DNA of 64,000 bases from Kalaharituber pfeilii (Eukaryota; Ascomycota; Pezizomycetes; Pezizales; Pezizaceae), in assembly GCA_015179045.1 (NCBI GenBank), contig WHUZ01000012.1, positions 1 to 64,000 of the forward strand, read 5' to 3'. This document shows positions 12,760 to 24,563 of the stretch, in pieces. The notes under the pieces are model-generated. The model was given only the letters and a program-made list of their open reading frames with translations, was not told where the DNA came from and did no database searches. The translations under genes were made by a program, and so were the position numbers. The stretch's first letter is position 1, and each line of letters starts with the position of its first letter.

Positions 12760-13993
12760 TGGATGACTTTCACTAGCCCAGATTCCCAGATTCCTACACC
12801 AGCCACTGCCAAGGACGTCGCAGATTTTTCAGAACCCCTTCCAGATTCCCAGATTCCCAGATTCTGGCAGACCACACCCCCCCTCTGCCAGACGGTTTTC
12901 GCAGACTCCCAGATTCTCAGACCTATCCACTAAACTCGATTCAGCAAAATGCAACCCATACTCCATAATGGTCATGATGATGATGAAGATATCTATATCG
13001 CAGTCGGCTTAATAATAGCGCTCTATGGCCTGCAATTACAGCGCGAACGGCGTTGCCAAGGCAAGAGAAACTGGAGTCAGTTTAACGCAACCAGTTGCCA
13101 GACAACAGGCGTTACATTATTATATTCCTCCTGGCGGATTATCAGGGGTATGGGATTATGTTGTTCAAAATCTCCGTGCTCCTGAGTTTTTTGATTTGGC
13201 CGATCCAGTACTGCTCATAAACGCAAAAAATATGAAGACTATGTTTCGAGAGGATACGCCGCAGAAGCTCATACAAAGTTTTCACGCTCGATGGGAATCT
13301 AGTTTTGACTCCACTGCGTTTCACCCTGGCAGCACATGGATTGACATCGGCAAAGAGACAGTTTTCCCGAACCGTTCCAGCGAAGGCACTGCTTCAACTC
13401 CCCATGTCTACTTGTGGCGACAAAAATGTCTAGAGCCGAGCGTGAAAACTTTGTATGAGCTTCTGCGGCGTATCCTCTCGAAACATAGTCTTCATATTTT
13501 TTGCGTTTATGAGCAGTACTGGATCGGCCAAATCAAAAAACTCAGGAGCACGGAGATTTTGAACAACATAATCCCATACCCCTGATAATCCGCCAGGAGG
13601 AATATAATAATGTAACGCCTGTTGTCTGGCAACTGGTTGCGTTAAACTGACTCCAGTTTCTCTTGCCTTGGCAACGCCGTTCGCGCTGTAATTGCAGGCC
13701 ATAGAGCGCTATTATTAAGCCGACTGCGATATAGATATCTTCATCATCATCATGACCATTATGGAGTATGGGTTGCATTTTGCTGAATCGAGTTTAGTGG
13801 ATAGGTCTGAGAATCTGGGAGTCTGCGAAAACCGTCTGGCAGAGGGGGGGTGTGGTCTGCCAGAATCTGGGAATCTGGGAATCTGGAAGGGGTTCTGAAA
13901 AATCTGCGACGTCCTTGGCAGTGGCTGGTGTAGGAATCTGGGAGTCTGGGATCTAGGAATCTGGGAATCTGGGCTACTAGTGAAAGTCATCCA
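12760..13993. repeat. Near-perfect 1.2-kb palindrome (foldback-type inverted repeat)
   Basis: Left arm 12760-13290 and right arm 13437-13993 are reverse complements around a 146-base spacer. The arms begin and end with TGGATGACTTTCACTAG and carry clusters of a CAGATTCC-type short repeat near their outer ends; the right arm is about 26 bases longer through extra copies of that motif. The two arms translate to the same protein fragment, so divergence is very low. Flanking DNA outside both ends is not related, so the palindrome has defined borders. It could be a foldback (FB-like) element or an inverted duplication of a gene fragment. Confidence 0.9.
13025..13585 (+). pseudogene. Protein fragment carried in the palindrome arm and spacer
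   Basis: An open frame begins MACNYSANGVAKARETGV in the left arm, passes through the spacer (STWIDIGKE, PHVYLWRQKCLE) and then reads into the reversed right arm, where the protein loses meaning. The same N-terminal part is repeated on the minus strand at 13702-13430. I do not recognise the family. The tryptophan-rich segment resembles proteins annotated near fungal transposons, but that is recollection only. Because the frame ends inside a mirrored copy of itself, it is unlikely to be a complete gene. Confidence 0.4.
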
Positions 13994-15219
13994 TTACGTT
14001 CGAAGTTTCGGGGCTAGATCACGCTACTATCCTCGTTAGTTCACAATAGCGACAGCAGGATTTGAATGCCGTAGTCAACAGCGTGAATGACATTGCACGA
14101 TCCTCTGTAGTGTTTGCTACCCACCTTGACAGATTCAGAATCTACCTGTGCTCGACCATGAGGCCCAGATTTTTTCTGAGATTAGATAATGTGTTAATGC
14201 TCTTGGGCATCGTCTCCAGCAGCGTTTGTTATTTCTTTATCCCTGATATCTACTGTATTATAGGAGTATACAATTATACAGGCTAGGTAAGGATTACAAT
14301 ACTGTTATTCGTCCTTGCAAACAATCCCTTAGGTAGCACAGAAGAGTCTTAGTTGTGTGCTCTCAAGACATCCCAAAATGAAGAGGTAATAGCAAAAGGG
14401 GGTAGGCAGTGGTGTGGTGTGGAGAGTGCTGCCCTTGCTGTAGGGAGTGAAAGAACAGCAGAGCCAGGCGCTGCGGCAAGACACACAGGCTGGAAGCCGC
14501 GCCTACCACTTTGTGTTTATATGAATTATTATCTGATGTCTTTACACACTTAACTCTTCCACTGACTTTGCTGCAGGCTTTTTATACTCCTCTCAACAAT
14601 CACCACAAAAGCCCTCCCTAGGCTATCACCTGTGCTCGTGCCCAAACTCTTGTCAAATCGTGCGTCGTACAGACCGGGCATTGCTTGCTCAGTTTCATGA
14701 CTTCCGCTGCCCGGCAGTATACCGCCAAGTTTAAATTGCAGTATGATTTGATGTCTGGTTGCCTGTTGCGCTACTGGGCACGACATACTGTGCTAAGTAA
14801 GCAGAACAACATTGCTTCAACTGCAAATGCTTTCTACGACCAGCTACACAAGCACATGTCCTAAAAAGACTAGCACTAGATGGATGAGTATTACTAGCTT
14901 TCTATATTAGTTTCCTGATTTCGAGAATATTGAGTCATGTAATATATAGGGGTCTAGCCCTTAGATGGAGGCCTACCATGAGACCTTGAAAGATTTCTTC
15001 TGATGTTTGTATCGTTGCTTTGAGGTGGTGATGGCTGGCAATCAGAAGCGTAGGGGCCTGCCTGCTGGGTTAGTCAGCATCTGGTCAGTCGAGCACCATA
15101 ATTGATCCTTGCCAGGCTTTAAACTGCATGTCATCCGAAATCTTGGCAACCTTAGAAATTGGAGCCACAGCAGACCCAAGAGCCATTCACCCAGTTCACT
15201 GTGCGTACCAGAAACAAAA
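13994..15219. other. Intergenic spacer upstream of SGD1
   Basis: Several ORFs under 80 codons and no recognisable family. No tRNA or complete mobile element seen. Confidence 0.4.
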
Positions 15220-18107
15220 ATGGTCCCTCGTCAAAAAACCAGTACTACACGACTACCCAAGCAGTTACTTGACCAGCTAGGACTCAGTAAGTGGCTCAAA
15301 CATTCAGGTCCATGACATCAGCTAACAGCAACCAGGCAATGGACCATCTATACAGTTAAAAAGTCAAAAGGTATTGGGAAGGAAGGAACGGCGACGAAAC
15401 GAACGAAATGAATGGAAGCGACTGAAGCAGCAGCATAATGGCTCGAGCCGCAGTCAGTCCTATGCCCATTCTGGTGGCAGTGCAGGAAATTCAGACTTCG
15501 ATGATGCTGTTCAATTGGAAAGGGAAACTCCCAAACCTGTGGTTAAACCCTCGAAAAGCGAGGGAAAGCCGAAGAGGGCCACTCAAGAAACTGCACAGAA
15601 GTCAAAGAAGTCGATTCTGAAGAAGCCGAAGCCTGAGGACGTAGAAGCGGATAAAAAGTATGTTAGAAAAGCCATTCAAGACAATTTGGCTGAGGATGAT
15701 GCGGAAATAGAACGACTGGAGAAGAAATTGGGAATTAAAGGGAAAAAGCTGCCGAAAGCGTTTGCTAATGATGGCTTGGACTGGTTATTGGAAGGATTGG
15801 ATTCCATTGAAGAGCCGAGAGGTCTTAAGCGAAAGCGAGGAAGAGATCCTGAGCCAGCAGCAAACCCGGAAGAATCGGATGATACTGAGACGGGTATTGA
15901 TGAGATTGATGGCGATGATGATGAAGAGAATAGTGAGGACGATGGCGGTGGTGAAGATGAAGATGAAGATGAAGATGAAGATGATGATGGTAGTGAAGGC
16001 GGCGATGGTGCTTCTGACGAGTCTGATGGATTTGGGGATTGGGAGAATAAAGAATTTATAGGCTTCGATAATGAACTAGGCAATAAAAAGGAGAAAGAAT
16101 GGCAAAAAGAAGTTGGAAAGGATGGGCAGCCAGAGCTGGATATTTATGGACGACCCAAGAATGGACCATCACAAGTAACGCCGGGTGGAAAATATATCCC
16201 CCCTTCGCTCCGAAAGCCAGCAGCAGGAGAAGATGAGGAGCTTATCCGCCTTAAGCGTCAGATACAAGGGCCGATAAATCGTTTGTCCGAAGCGAATATG
16301 ATCTCTATTGTTGCTGAAATGGAGCAACTTTACCGCAGCCATCCTCGCCATAATGTAATCTCTACTTTGACGAATATTGTTCTCAGCACAGTTTGTGACA
16401 GGTCGACACTTTTAGATACGTTCATGGTTCTGCATGCAGGCTTCTTAGCAGCACTCTACAAGGTCATTGGGACGGACTTTGGCGCTCACGTGATCCAGCG
16501 GATAGTCGAAGAGTTTGATAAGAGCTATAATGCCAATAAAGGGAATGACATTAACTCTGTCGGGAAGGAATGTACCAATCTGATATCCATATTATCGGAA
16601 TTATATAATTTTCAAGTGATTGGTTCAAGATTGATGTTCGACTTGATCAGAATGTTTCTGAAAGACATTACGGAGCTGAACACGGAATTGTTACTGAAAG
16701 TCGTGAGGAGTACGTATAATGGAGTTTAAACCACATACCTTGTAAAGACTAACTTCTGCTCTCAGATTGCGGTACCCAGTTGAGATCTGATGATCCCACT
16801 GCACTGAGGGACATTGTATTGTTGATGCAAGCCTCCATCGCCAAAATTGGTGAAGTTAATCTCTCGTGTGTTTCCTCTTCATAACATATTATTGCCTACA
16901 AACTACTTACCCAATTGTAGAGTCCGGACAAAATTTATGGTTGAGAGTGTTACTCAGCTCAAGAACAACCGCTTGAAAACTGCAACGGCAAACACAGTCG
17001 TCCTCTCTGAGGCAATACATCGTATGAAGAAGGCCCTTGGTTCACTAAATACACGGCATCTTCGCGCTCATGAGCCACTGAGATTATCACTTGATGACAT
17101 ACGGAATGTGGAGACAAAGGGGAAATGGTGGCTGGTTGGAGCTTCATGGAGGGACAATATGGCTGGGCATGAAACATCGACAGCAAAAGAAGCGGAACGA
17201 ACAACCAAGAAGAAGGCAGTAGTTGATAATGATACCCTAGGCGAAAGTGACATGTTAGGCGGAACAGTAGATCTGCTACAACTTGCTAGAGAGCAGAGGA
17301 TGAACACGGACGTCAGAAGGGCGATCTTTGTAACTATCATGGGAAGCGAGGTTTGTATTAACGTTCCAGATACGTTACGCCATTCACTTAACAACAGTCT
17401 AGGATTACAAGAATGCCTGTGAGCGCCTTCCAAAGTTAAGGTTGAAGAAAGCCCAGGAAAAGGAAATTCCTCGAGTGCTTTTACATTGTTCCGGGGCGGA
17501 AGAAACTTATAATCCTTATTACACGCTGATTGCTCGTCAGCTCTGTGCTCAACATGCTTTGAAGATGACCTTCCAATTCTCCCTATGGGATCTCTTCCGA
17601 CGCATGGGGGAGGGTGGTGCGGGTAATGAAGGCCATGCTGAGGAGGACGACGAAGATGGGCTGCCATTGCGGAAAATTGTCAATCTTGCCAAACTTTACG
17701 GCACATTGGTAGCAGAGTTAGCTTTATCCTTGAACATATTAAAGGTACGCTTTACTATACCAGCTCGGAGTTGGTGACACTAATTCAATCACACTTTGTA
17801 GGTACTGAATCTGGCATACCTGCAGTCACGGACGCGTGCGTTTCTGGAAATATTTTTTATTACTGTAACGCTGAAATCACAGCCCCGCTACAAAGTCGGT
17901 GAAAGGTCCGAGAAAGCCATTATGGAAATTTTCTTGCAAACAAAGGACAACCCGGAATTGACCCGTGGGATGCTCTACTTCATCAAAAAACATGTCAGAA
18001 ATTCGGATATTGCTGGTGGGGCAGCCGAGAGGGATGTTATAAAGTGGGGAGCCCGAGTGGCGTGTGATGCGCTGAAAACCGCTGCTGTGGCTCAGGTAAT
18101 AGGGTAA
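15220..18107 (+). CDS. SGD1: SGD1/NOM1, nucleolar MIF4G-MA3 protein
   Basis: Nucleolar protein needed for 18S rRNA maturation and partner of the Fal1/eIF4AIII helicase. N-terminus TRLPKQLLDQLGLS is the family hallmark, followed by a basic GRKERRRNERNEWKR segment, a long Asp/Glu tract (codons around 15890-16010), GGKYIPPSLRK, the MIF4G domain (LSEANMISIVAEMEQLYR; GTDFGAHVIQRIVEEFD; QLRSDDPTALRDIVLLMQ) and an MA3 domain ending ALKTAAVAQVIG. Introns at 16710-16765, 16866-16920, 17351-17402 and 17745-17801 are clear. Intron 1 is uncertain: the strong donor GTAAGT at 15287 gives the wrong phase with the AAAAG/GTATTG acceptor. Donor 15291 with acceptor at 15363 keeps the frame (864 codons). No internal stops. 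Confidence 0.9.
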
Positions 18108-18584
18108 TTGGATCCGCGCCATAGAAGAAACCGTGGCTAGGCTTCTAGCAGGCAATGGTTGGAATAGCCCATTATCACCATGCCTATCAAAGTGGAATGG
18201 GCTTATGGCACCTCACACTAATATACAACATTCGGAGTCCGTAGGCGTTTCAGGGGACTGTACTTGTTTTGTCTCAAATTCATCGTTCTTGTGTATTTAT
18301 CCTGTCTATATAAAGTACATAGAAATAGTATAAGCATCCAGCTCTAAGTCTGTTTCCTTCAATGTCTCTTGCGCTACCCAGATTTTAGTAGTACGTGATG
18401 TTGCAACTATCACAGGTACTCAAACCTACTGTAATCGTGATCTGTCAATACCCCTCCCCCCCTACTTGATAACGAAGAGAATGTATAATGCAAAGAGGAA
18501 AAATGGTATATAAACAAAGGTAGACCATTAGGTAGAAAAAAAATATTCAAACATAGTAGGAAAACTGAGGATGCCCAAAGCGTA
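18108..18584. other. Shared 3' region between convergent SGD1 and GPI8
   Basis: The two genes converge here. AT-rich, with no reading frame of interest; presumably holds both polyadenylation regions. Confidence 0.5.
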
Positions 18585-19858
18585 TCATAATACAGAGCTG
18601 GCAGCCCATGCAAGAGCACATGCTATCAACGCCCCGCTTGCTACAACTGTCCTGCTCCATGAATCTTTCTCCTCTACCCTCATCACTCCAATTTTCTTGT
18701 GTGCAAGGGCGGAACTCGATGACCCTCTGGTGGCCTTATCGACAGCCACGCCATCTGCCTTCTTAGACTGTTTCCTTCCCTCCATGTTATTTGCCCTCTT
18801 GATGCATTCCGCACCTCGGCCATATTGCGCAGTCAGATTTGCAGCCAAGCGACTCAGCGCGACAAGATCCTCGTGCACCCTCATGCCGTCCCCATCGACT
18901 TCCACATTCTGCACATTCCCAAAGAAATCAGTGATGAGCACCTCGTCCAGTTTTCTCTTGAACAAATCTGTCCGGATCCCTGGGGTTGACTTGATCAAAT
19001 CATTGTCATAGGAATCAAAAAGATCTTTTAAGGTATGCTTGGAGTTTGGCTGGACATTTTTCTCAAGAAATTCGAGGTTATAGTAAGTATATCTGTCAAT
19101 GACCGCTACTCCTACATCGTTGTCCCCATGGTGCTACACTCCAAGTCAGTATACTGCAGGTTCTAGGTATAGGACATACTGACCGAGTAAGAGCTCTGAT
19201 TCAGCTCTGAACTACCTGTTGCAATAATGTTCGGCGAGTAGAATTTCGAATACATGGTATTTGCCTGACAGGTATCAATCATAAACAGCATCTCATGATA
19301 CCTCTTCTTCTCCCACATTTGCTCAAAGGCATCTGCTAAATCAAAAGCACTAATTTCCTCTGCATCCTGGAATTTCAAAAACTCATTACCCCCGTGCCCA
19401 GTCATGTAAATGAAGATATTACTTCGATCGTCTGTAAGCAGCCGCTTACTTCTCGGTGTATCCGGTGCAACCCTGTCCGTCAACAGCCTAATGAAGTTTT
19501 CGACTGTAACTTCGTATCCACGGTAATCAACCTCAATATTGTCTCCATAGAGATCCAAAGCGCGGTCAGCGTTATTATAGACAGTACCTGGGAAGGCATT
19601 CCTAGGGTTACATGCAACGTCATCTGATAGCATCATAATGATCTGAGAATCAGGGATCCCGAGTCGCTTCACTGTACGGTACATGGAAAGGACATTGGCC
19701 AGATGGCGGTAATTGAACCAAAATCGGGACGTTCCAACGAGAACCGCCCAGTTGTTAGTATGCTTCGCCGAAACGGTGAGCGGGAGGCATGTTGAAAGCA
19801 ATGCAATCCAACAACACAACATGAGCAGGCCACATTCTGCTCTGCGGTAGGGTATCAT
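18585..19858 (-). CDS. GPI8: GPI-anchor transamidase catalytic subunit (C13 cysteine protease)
   Basis: Catalytic subunit of the ER GPI transamidase, which cleaves the C-terminal signal of precursors and attaches the GPI anchor. Two exons, 19858-19184 and 19133-18585, separated by a 50-nt intron, give 407 residues. Seen: N-terminal signal peptide ([16 protein letters not shown]), [16 protein letters not shown], catalytic His in [15 protein letters not shown], catalytic Cys in [17 protein letters not shown], then [19 protein letters not shown] across the intron, and a C-terminal membrane anchor ([20 protein letters not shown]). Start taken at MIPYRR (19858), just before the signal peptide; an in-frame ATG at 19927 would add 23 residues. 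Length and motifs are complete. Functionally related to GPI11 at 41-42 kb, but not adjacent. Confidence 0.96.
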
Positions 19859-20399
19859 TATAAATTGCGATTCGACTTTGATAGGGTGCTCGGTGTTGGA
19901 GCAAGGACTCAGGGGCGGAGCGTACAATGATTATGTTTGCAAAGCTTGGGTTTCGTGTGTGCGATTTGCGCTGGGATATTCTCCTCATAGACAAGATAGT
20001 CGCGACTGCCCTATGATACGGCACTCTCCGAGCGTAGCGTCTTGTTAAGGCAAAGCTTGTATGATTTGAGATCCCCTTGGCAACCGCGGTTATGTAATAC
20101 TAGAGTTCTACTCCCTGCATGAGCCACACCCGAGCCACAGCCGGCACTCCATCAAGTGAGACAGTTCCAGACAATCGTCAATTCACGGGACTTACTGTAG
20201 CCATTAGCCGTGCTTTACTCTACATGGTTGCATTGAGCAGCTCCCCACTTTACTATCGCAAATTCTTATCAGGTCAACACTCTGATGATATCATAATGTG
20301 GGAAGCACTGAGCTCGATAGAAGGAAAAGACTTGATATACTGTATATCCGATCATCAAACCTGTGAGTAGAATTCTTCATTATTTAGGCTCATGCATTA
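19859..20399. other. Divergent spacer between GPI8 and the FOL1 relic
   Basis: Includes an open frame at 20119-20370 that might hold the first exon of the old FOL1 gene (it ends DLIYCISDHQTCE near a GTGAGT), but I cannot align it convincingly. The rest should contain the GPI8 promoter. Confidence 0.35.
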
Positions 20400-22296
20400 A
20401 TGCGGGACCTCAGAAAAACAACGGCCGGTTATAGTTCATGGGCGTGGCATAAGTCTCAACCTGTTACCCTCTCATTATACCTCAAGCCATCTGTTGCCCT
20501 TGTTGGTTCCACAGACCATCTTCCATACTCAATCCATTACGGACATGTTTGCAAAGTGGTCTTTGCTGAATCTTGCAATTCCGCACTCTAGAGCATCTTG
20601 CAGAGGAAGTGAGCAAATTGGCATTAGGTGATAAACCTCGGTACAAGTCACTGTTCGAAGCCAAGATTGTTACTGCGAGCCGATGCAGCTGCTATTAGCA
20701 TTTTACGAAGGAAGGATGGAGCACGAGAGGTGGAGGATAAAGTTCTCGTCAGAGGCTTGCGATTGGTAACTGTAATTGGTGTCAATCTGTGGGAGAGGGA
20801 AGGTCATACCATTGTCGTCAATTTCACATTGCATAAACCCATGAACTGCAGTGCGCCCAAGAATGTTGAAGGCGTGTTTGACACTCACTATGACTACAGA
20901 AAAGTGGCTAAAGTCGTAACAGAGTGTGTGGGAAGATCAAGCTACAAAACGGTCGAAGCATTGGCGACAGCTGTTGCGCGGGTGGTATGTATACAGTGCG
21001 AGGTCGATAAAGTCACGGTATCTGCCCAGTGCGTTGACATTTGCAGACTGTGCTGGTGTTGAGATTACCAGACACCGCGCCTTCTTTGAGAGAACTGAAG
21101 GACCTGAATCACATGACTTCTTCCCCATTGAGGAACTACAAACAACTCACCGAGCTTTTATAGTGTTTGGAAGTAACATGGGTGACAGAGTTGAATGAAT
21201 TAGAGGTGCGGTTGCGCAGCTGGACAGACGGGGTCACACAGTGAGAAAAACTTCAAGTTTTTATGAGAGTAAACCAATGTATTATTTGGACCAGCCGGAG
21301 TTCCTTAATGGTGTGTGTGAGGTAAGTGACTGAACTCGGTTTGAAGCATATATGCTGAGCAAAAAAAAAGAAATAAATTGAAAGGAAGGTCTCTCCAATG
21401 AGTTTCTGAAGGAGCTCATGGGAAGGAAGAAAACAATTGAGAAAGGTCCGAGAAATATCGATCTAGATATCTTGTTATATGATCAACTAGTCATGGACTC
21501 AGAACATCTGAATATATCTCATAAATTGATGTTGGAAAGGGAATTCGTTCTGCGACCCCTTTGCGAGTATGATACACTTCAACTTTCACTTTCCCGAATT
21601 CCTAACTAACATTCTTCCTAGCATTGCTCCAATGTTTGCTCATTCACTAACCTCCACAGCACTCCGAGCACACCTTCAATCTCTGCCACCTTCAACGACT
21701 GCTAATCAACTCGCACTTATGTTCTACTAGTAAAATCTATTCCTATATTAGCTCTCTTGGATCTACACTACTGGACGCTGTTGATGGTTGTACTGAATTT
21801 AACTTCAGATTCCTTCTTAGATGGTGGAAAGTATTTTGGAGACTCTTCCTCTGTGGCATTAACTGTTTGAGAGTTTATTTTATTGGGTGTAGATATTATT
21901 AACATAGGTGGTCAGTCAACTAGGCCTGGTGCATCTGATGTAGGTGTAAAGGAAGAACTCAACAGAGTTATACCTGCCATAGAACATATACGGATAGCAG
22001 GAATTGATATACCTATTTCTGTTGACATGTTCAAAGCGGAAGTAGCTGCTAGGGCGATTTCTGCGGGCGCTGATATTATCAATGATATCTCGGCTAGGAT
22101 ATTAGATGAACAAGTCCTTTCCGTTGCAGCATCAACTGGGGTGCCAATAATGTTAACACGTACCAGGGGCACACCCCAAACCATGAATAGTCTGGCTTCC
22201 TACAAAGACGTAATTCAATAAGTGGGAGAAGAGCTCAAGGCACGTGTTGATGAGGCACTGGCAAAAGGTGTTAGACGATGGCAGATTGTGCTTTAA
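20400..22296 (+). pseudogene. FOL1: FOL1 relic: dihydroneopterin aldolase / HPPK / dihydropteroate synthase
   Basis: Trifunctional folate enzyme, recognisable in all three parts but heavily damaged. Aldolase repeat 1: LPYSIHYGHVCK, then a TAG after CNSA with a one-base slip to LEHLAEEVSKLALG. Aldolase repeat 2: VLVRGLRLVTVIGVNLWERE and YKTVEALATAVARVV. HPPK: AFIVFGSNMGDRVE followed by an in-frame TGA (21196-21198), then YYLDQPEFLNGVCE and EKGPRNIDLDILLYD. DHPS: expected TPDSFSDGG reads TSDSFLDGG; SIDT reads SVDM; LMHMRGTP reads MLTRTRGTP. Translation stops before the usual DPGIGFAK motif. Several of these changes are C-to-T in the sense strand, as expected for repeat-induced point mutation or plain decay. 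Almost certainly non-functional. Confidence 0.85.
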
Positions 22297-23009
22297 TGCC
22301 AAGTTCAGTAACTACCCCATACAGTATCATCTACCACTGTGCAATGGCGAAAGGAGGTGTGGAAGTTGATTTACTATGCTTCCTTAAGCTGTATGGGTAA
22401 TTTGAATGTATTCTCTGAAGGTTTGGCCTTATAGGACGCTGTTATCAAAAGTTTGGAAGTATGCCCGGCCCTGGTAATCTGACAGGTCACCATCAAGAGC
22501 ATTAGTATCCATTTGGAACATGAGTGAAGAGGAAAAAGCATGGTGGATAGATATATGATTAGCTGTTGTGCCTCTCCATCCTCAGCTGTATGTTCTGTAT
22601 ATACGTACGTACATGGACAGACAAAGCATAAATTAAGACCACGGGAGACAGAGCATATGCCCCATTCCTACACATCTCCATCGATCGCCATGTTTCCCAC
22701 AAAGTGCAATTGCGTATGTGAAAGAGTATACGATGCAGTCATATATAAAGGTGTATACATATGCTATCAGTGTATGTAGCTAAATAACTAAGCAAGTGCT
22801 AACCAGCCGGCCTGCCACCATCGACCTAAGTATTAAGTTTCCAACTGTTTGACCACAGAATTTGCATACACCGTCCACCCATGCTTTGTGACTGATCTAT
22901 AGCTTCCAGTATTTCTTCTATAATATTATCACTTCATTGCATCCACCATATTTATGGCATTGGCAGACTCCCACTAGATGCTCACATAAATCGTGCCCTG
23001 CTGAATCTT
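22297..23009. other. Spacer after FOL1 relic
   Basis: Low-complexity AT-rich DNA with TACGTACGTACAT-like short repeats near 22600. No gene seen. Confidence 0.4.
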
Positions 23010-23560
23010 TCCATTGCTTTGGATAAACGCGCAATGTCGTTGACAGTAGTCTAGGTATCTGAGTGGTCTGCACCTGGTACCTTTTCCCTGCCAGCCAATA
23101 CTCACTCGTACAACTTCAGAGCTTGGGTATATTGACCTTGCTTATCAAACACTGATGCCATCTTGTGGACAGTAGTAAGAGTCTTCCGGTCTGCACCCAG
23201 TGCCTTCCGAACCCAGCCAATGCTCGCTCATACAAGTCTAAAGCTTTGGTATATTGCCCTTGCTTGTGATAATGCTGATGCCATGTTGTGGACTGTAGTA
23301 AGAGTATCTGGGTGGCCTGCCCCCAGTGTCTTTTCGCTCCCAGCCAATGCTCGCTCATACCATTCCAGAGCTTTAAAGTATTGCCCTTGCTCGTGAAATA
23401 TCAATGCTACATTAGGATCAAGGTGTGTTGTTGTCGGCTGGAGGTGTCATCCGGGGCCCAGGCTTGCTCCCAATCCTGAAGCCGAAGCCCTTCTGCACGA
23501 AGATCATGCAATATAGAGCCATGTGTATTGCCAATTTCTTTCATTTCGAGAAAAATGATG
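23010..23560 (-). pseudogene. Kinesin-light-chain-type TPR repeat relic
   Basis: Three copies of a 126-base (42-codon) unit on the minus strand encode pieces of the TPR_10/TPR_12 type repeat: ALEWYERALAGSEKTLG then GHPDTLTTVHNMASAL, with diverged copies carrying stops and one-base shifts. Upstream on the same strand a segment reads KEIGNTHGSILHDLRAEGL. Such repeats form the C-terminus of many fungal NLR-like (NACHT or NB-ARC) proteins. No nucleotide-binding domain is visible here, so only a fragment remains. Confidence 0.75.
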
Positions 23561-24563
23561 TAGCATTCTCAACTGACTTTGGCCAGTTGTCCTGCTAGCG
23601 CGACGATTACGATCGCCTGCTGCTTCCATGACTGTAATGATGATGAAACAGATGGAATCTAAAAATCACTGTCAGTCTCGAATAGTAATACTGATGAAGC
23701 AAAATCAATTGTCAAAAGTCGCGGTAGTTGCTTAATGGTCTATTTGCTGATATGCGACCAACATTTCACTCTAAACACAAGCTCAAAGCTCCGAGTTAAT
23801 AAGGAGTAATTGAAAATCAGAAGGTGAGTATGTAACTGTATAAATTTACCTACAATACGAAGAGGATATTTCAGATACAGCGATATTGACAGGAGGCCCT
23901 TAGGTGAATTGATTTCGACTGCGGCTGAGCAGTATGAATGGTAACAAGTCGGACTCAGCTCCATGAATATGTTAATCATCGATTTGACTTACAGTAGACT
24001 GTTGGCCTGGTCGCGTGACCTCGTGCCCGACCGACTGCCAGATGTGGCATCTATCTCGCCACCATGATGACTGCGGCTGTATGAGAAGGTAGCAGTTAAC
24101 CAAGGCACTCAATTCTGCAACATGGCAGCGAATCACTGCAAATACTGCCATTGATAAGGGTTATGATGATATTGAGAGAAGCAGACACAATTCTGACCAG
24201 AAAAAGAAGTTACTGTACGTTCTAAGCACCAACGACATGCATGCTGCAAAAAGAGTATTTGCAGGAATTGTAAGCTATTAGCCTACATAGAGCATCAATC
24301 AAGACCGCAATTGTAGCAGGAAATCCACAGAAGTATATTATTCCTAGCTTAAAATCTATTTTATTTTTCATTTCATTTACATGAGCCGAATATTGCCTAT
24401 ATATTCATACGTATGCATTCTGGATGAACGAGAAATCGTGATATGTACAGAGACTAAGGATGTATTAATAAACTCTATATGCAAGCCTATTTGTATTATA
24501 ACAATGCCACAGGGTATCTGCAACTAAACTCTGGTCAAAGCAGTCGTGTAAACCTTCCCTTCC
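23561..24563. other. Spacer, possibly remains of the NLR-like locus
   Basis: No conserved reading frame. Lies on the 5' side of the TPR relic, where a nucleotide-binding domain would be expected, but none is recognisable. Confidence 0.35.

Noticed and set aside
15676..16083. Minus-strand poly-Ser ORF inside SGD1
   Set aside because: Antisense of the Asp/Glu tract (GAT/GAA codons) of SGD1.
20628..21062. Functional single-domain dihydroneopterin aldolase gene
   Set aside because: The frame is the surviving second aldolase repeat of FOL1, flanked by other FOL1 pieces with stops and slips.
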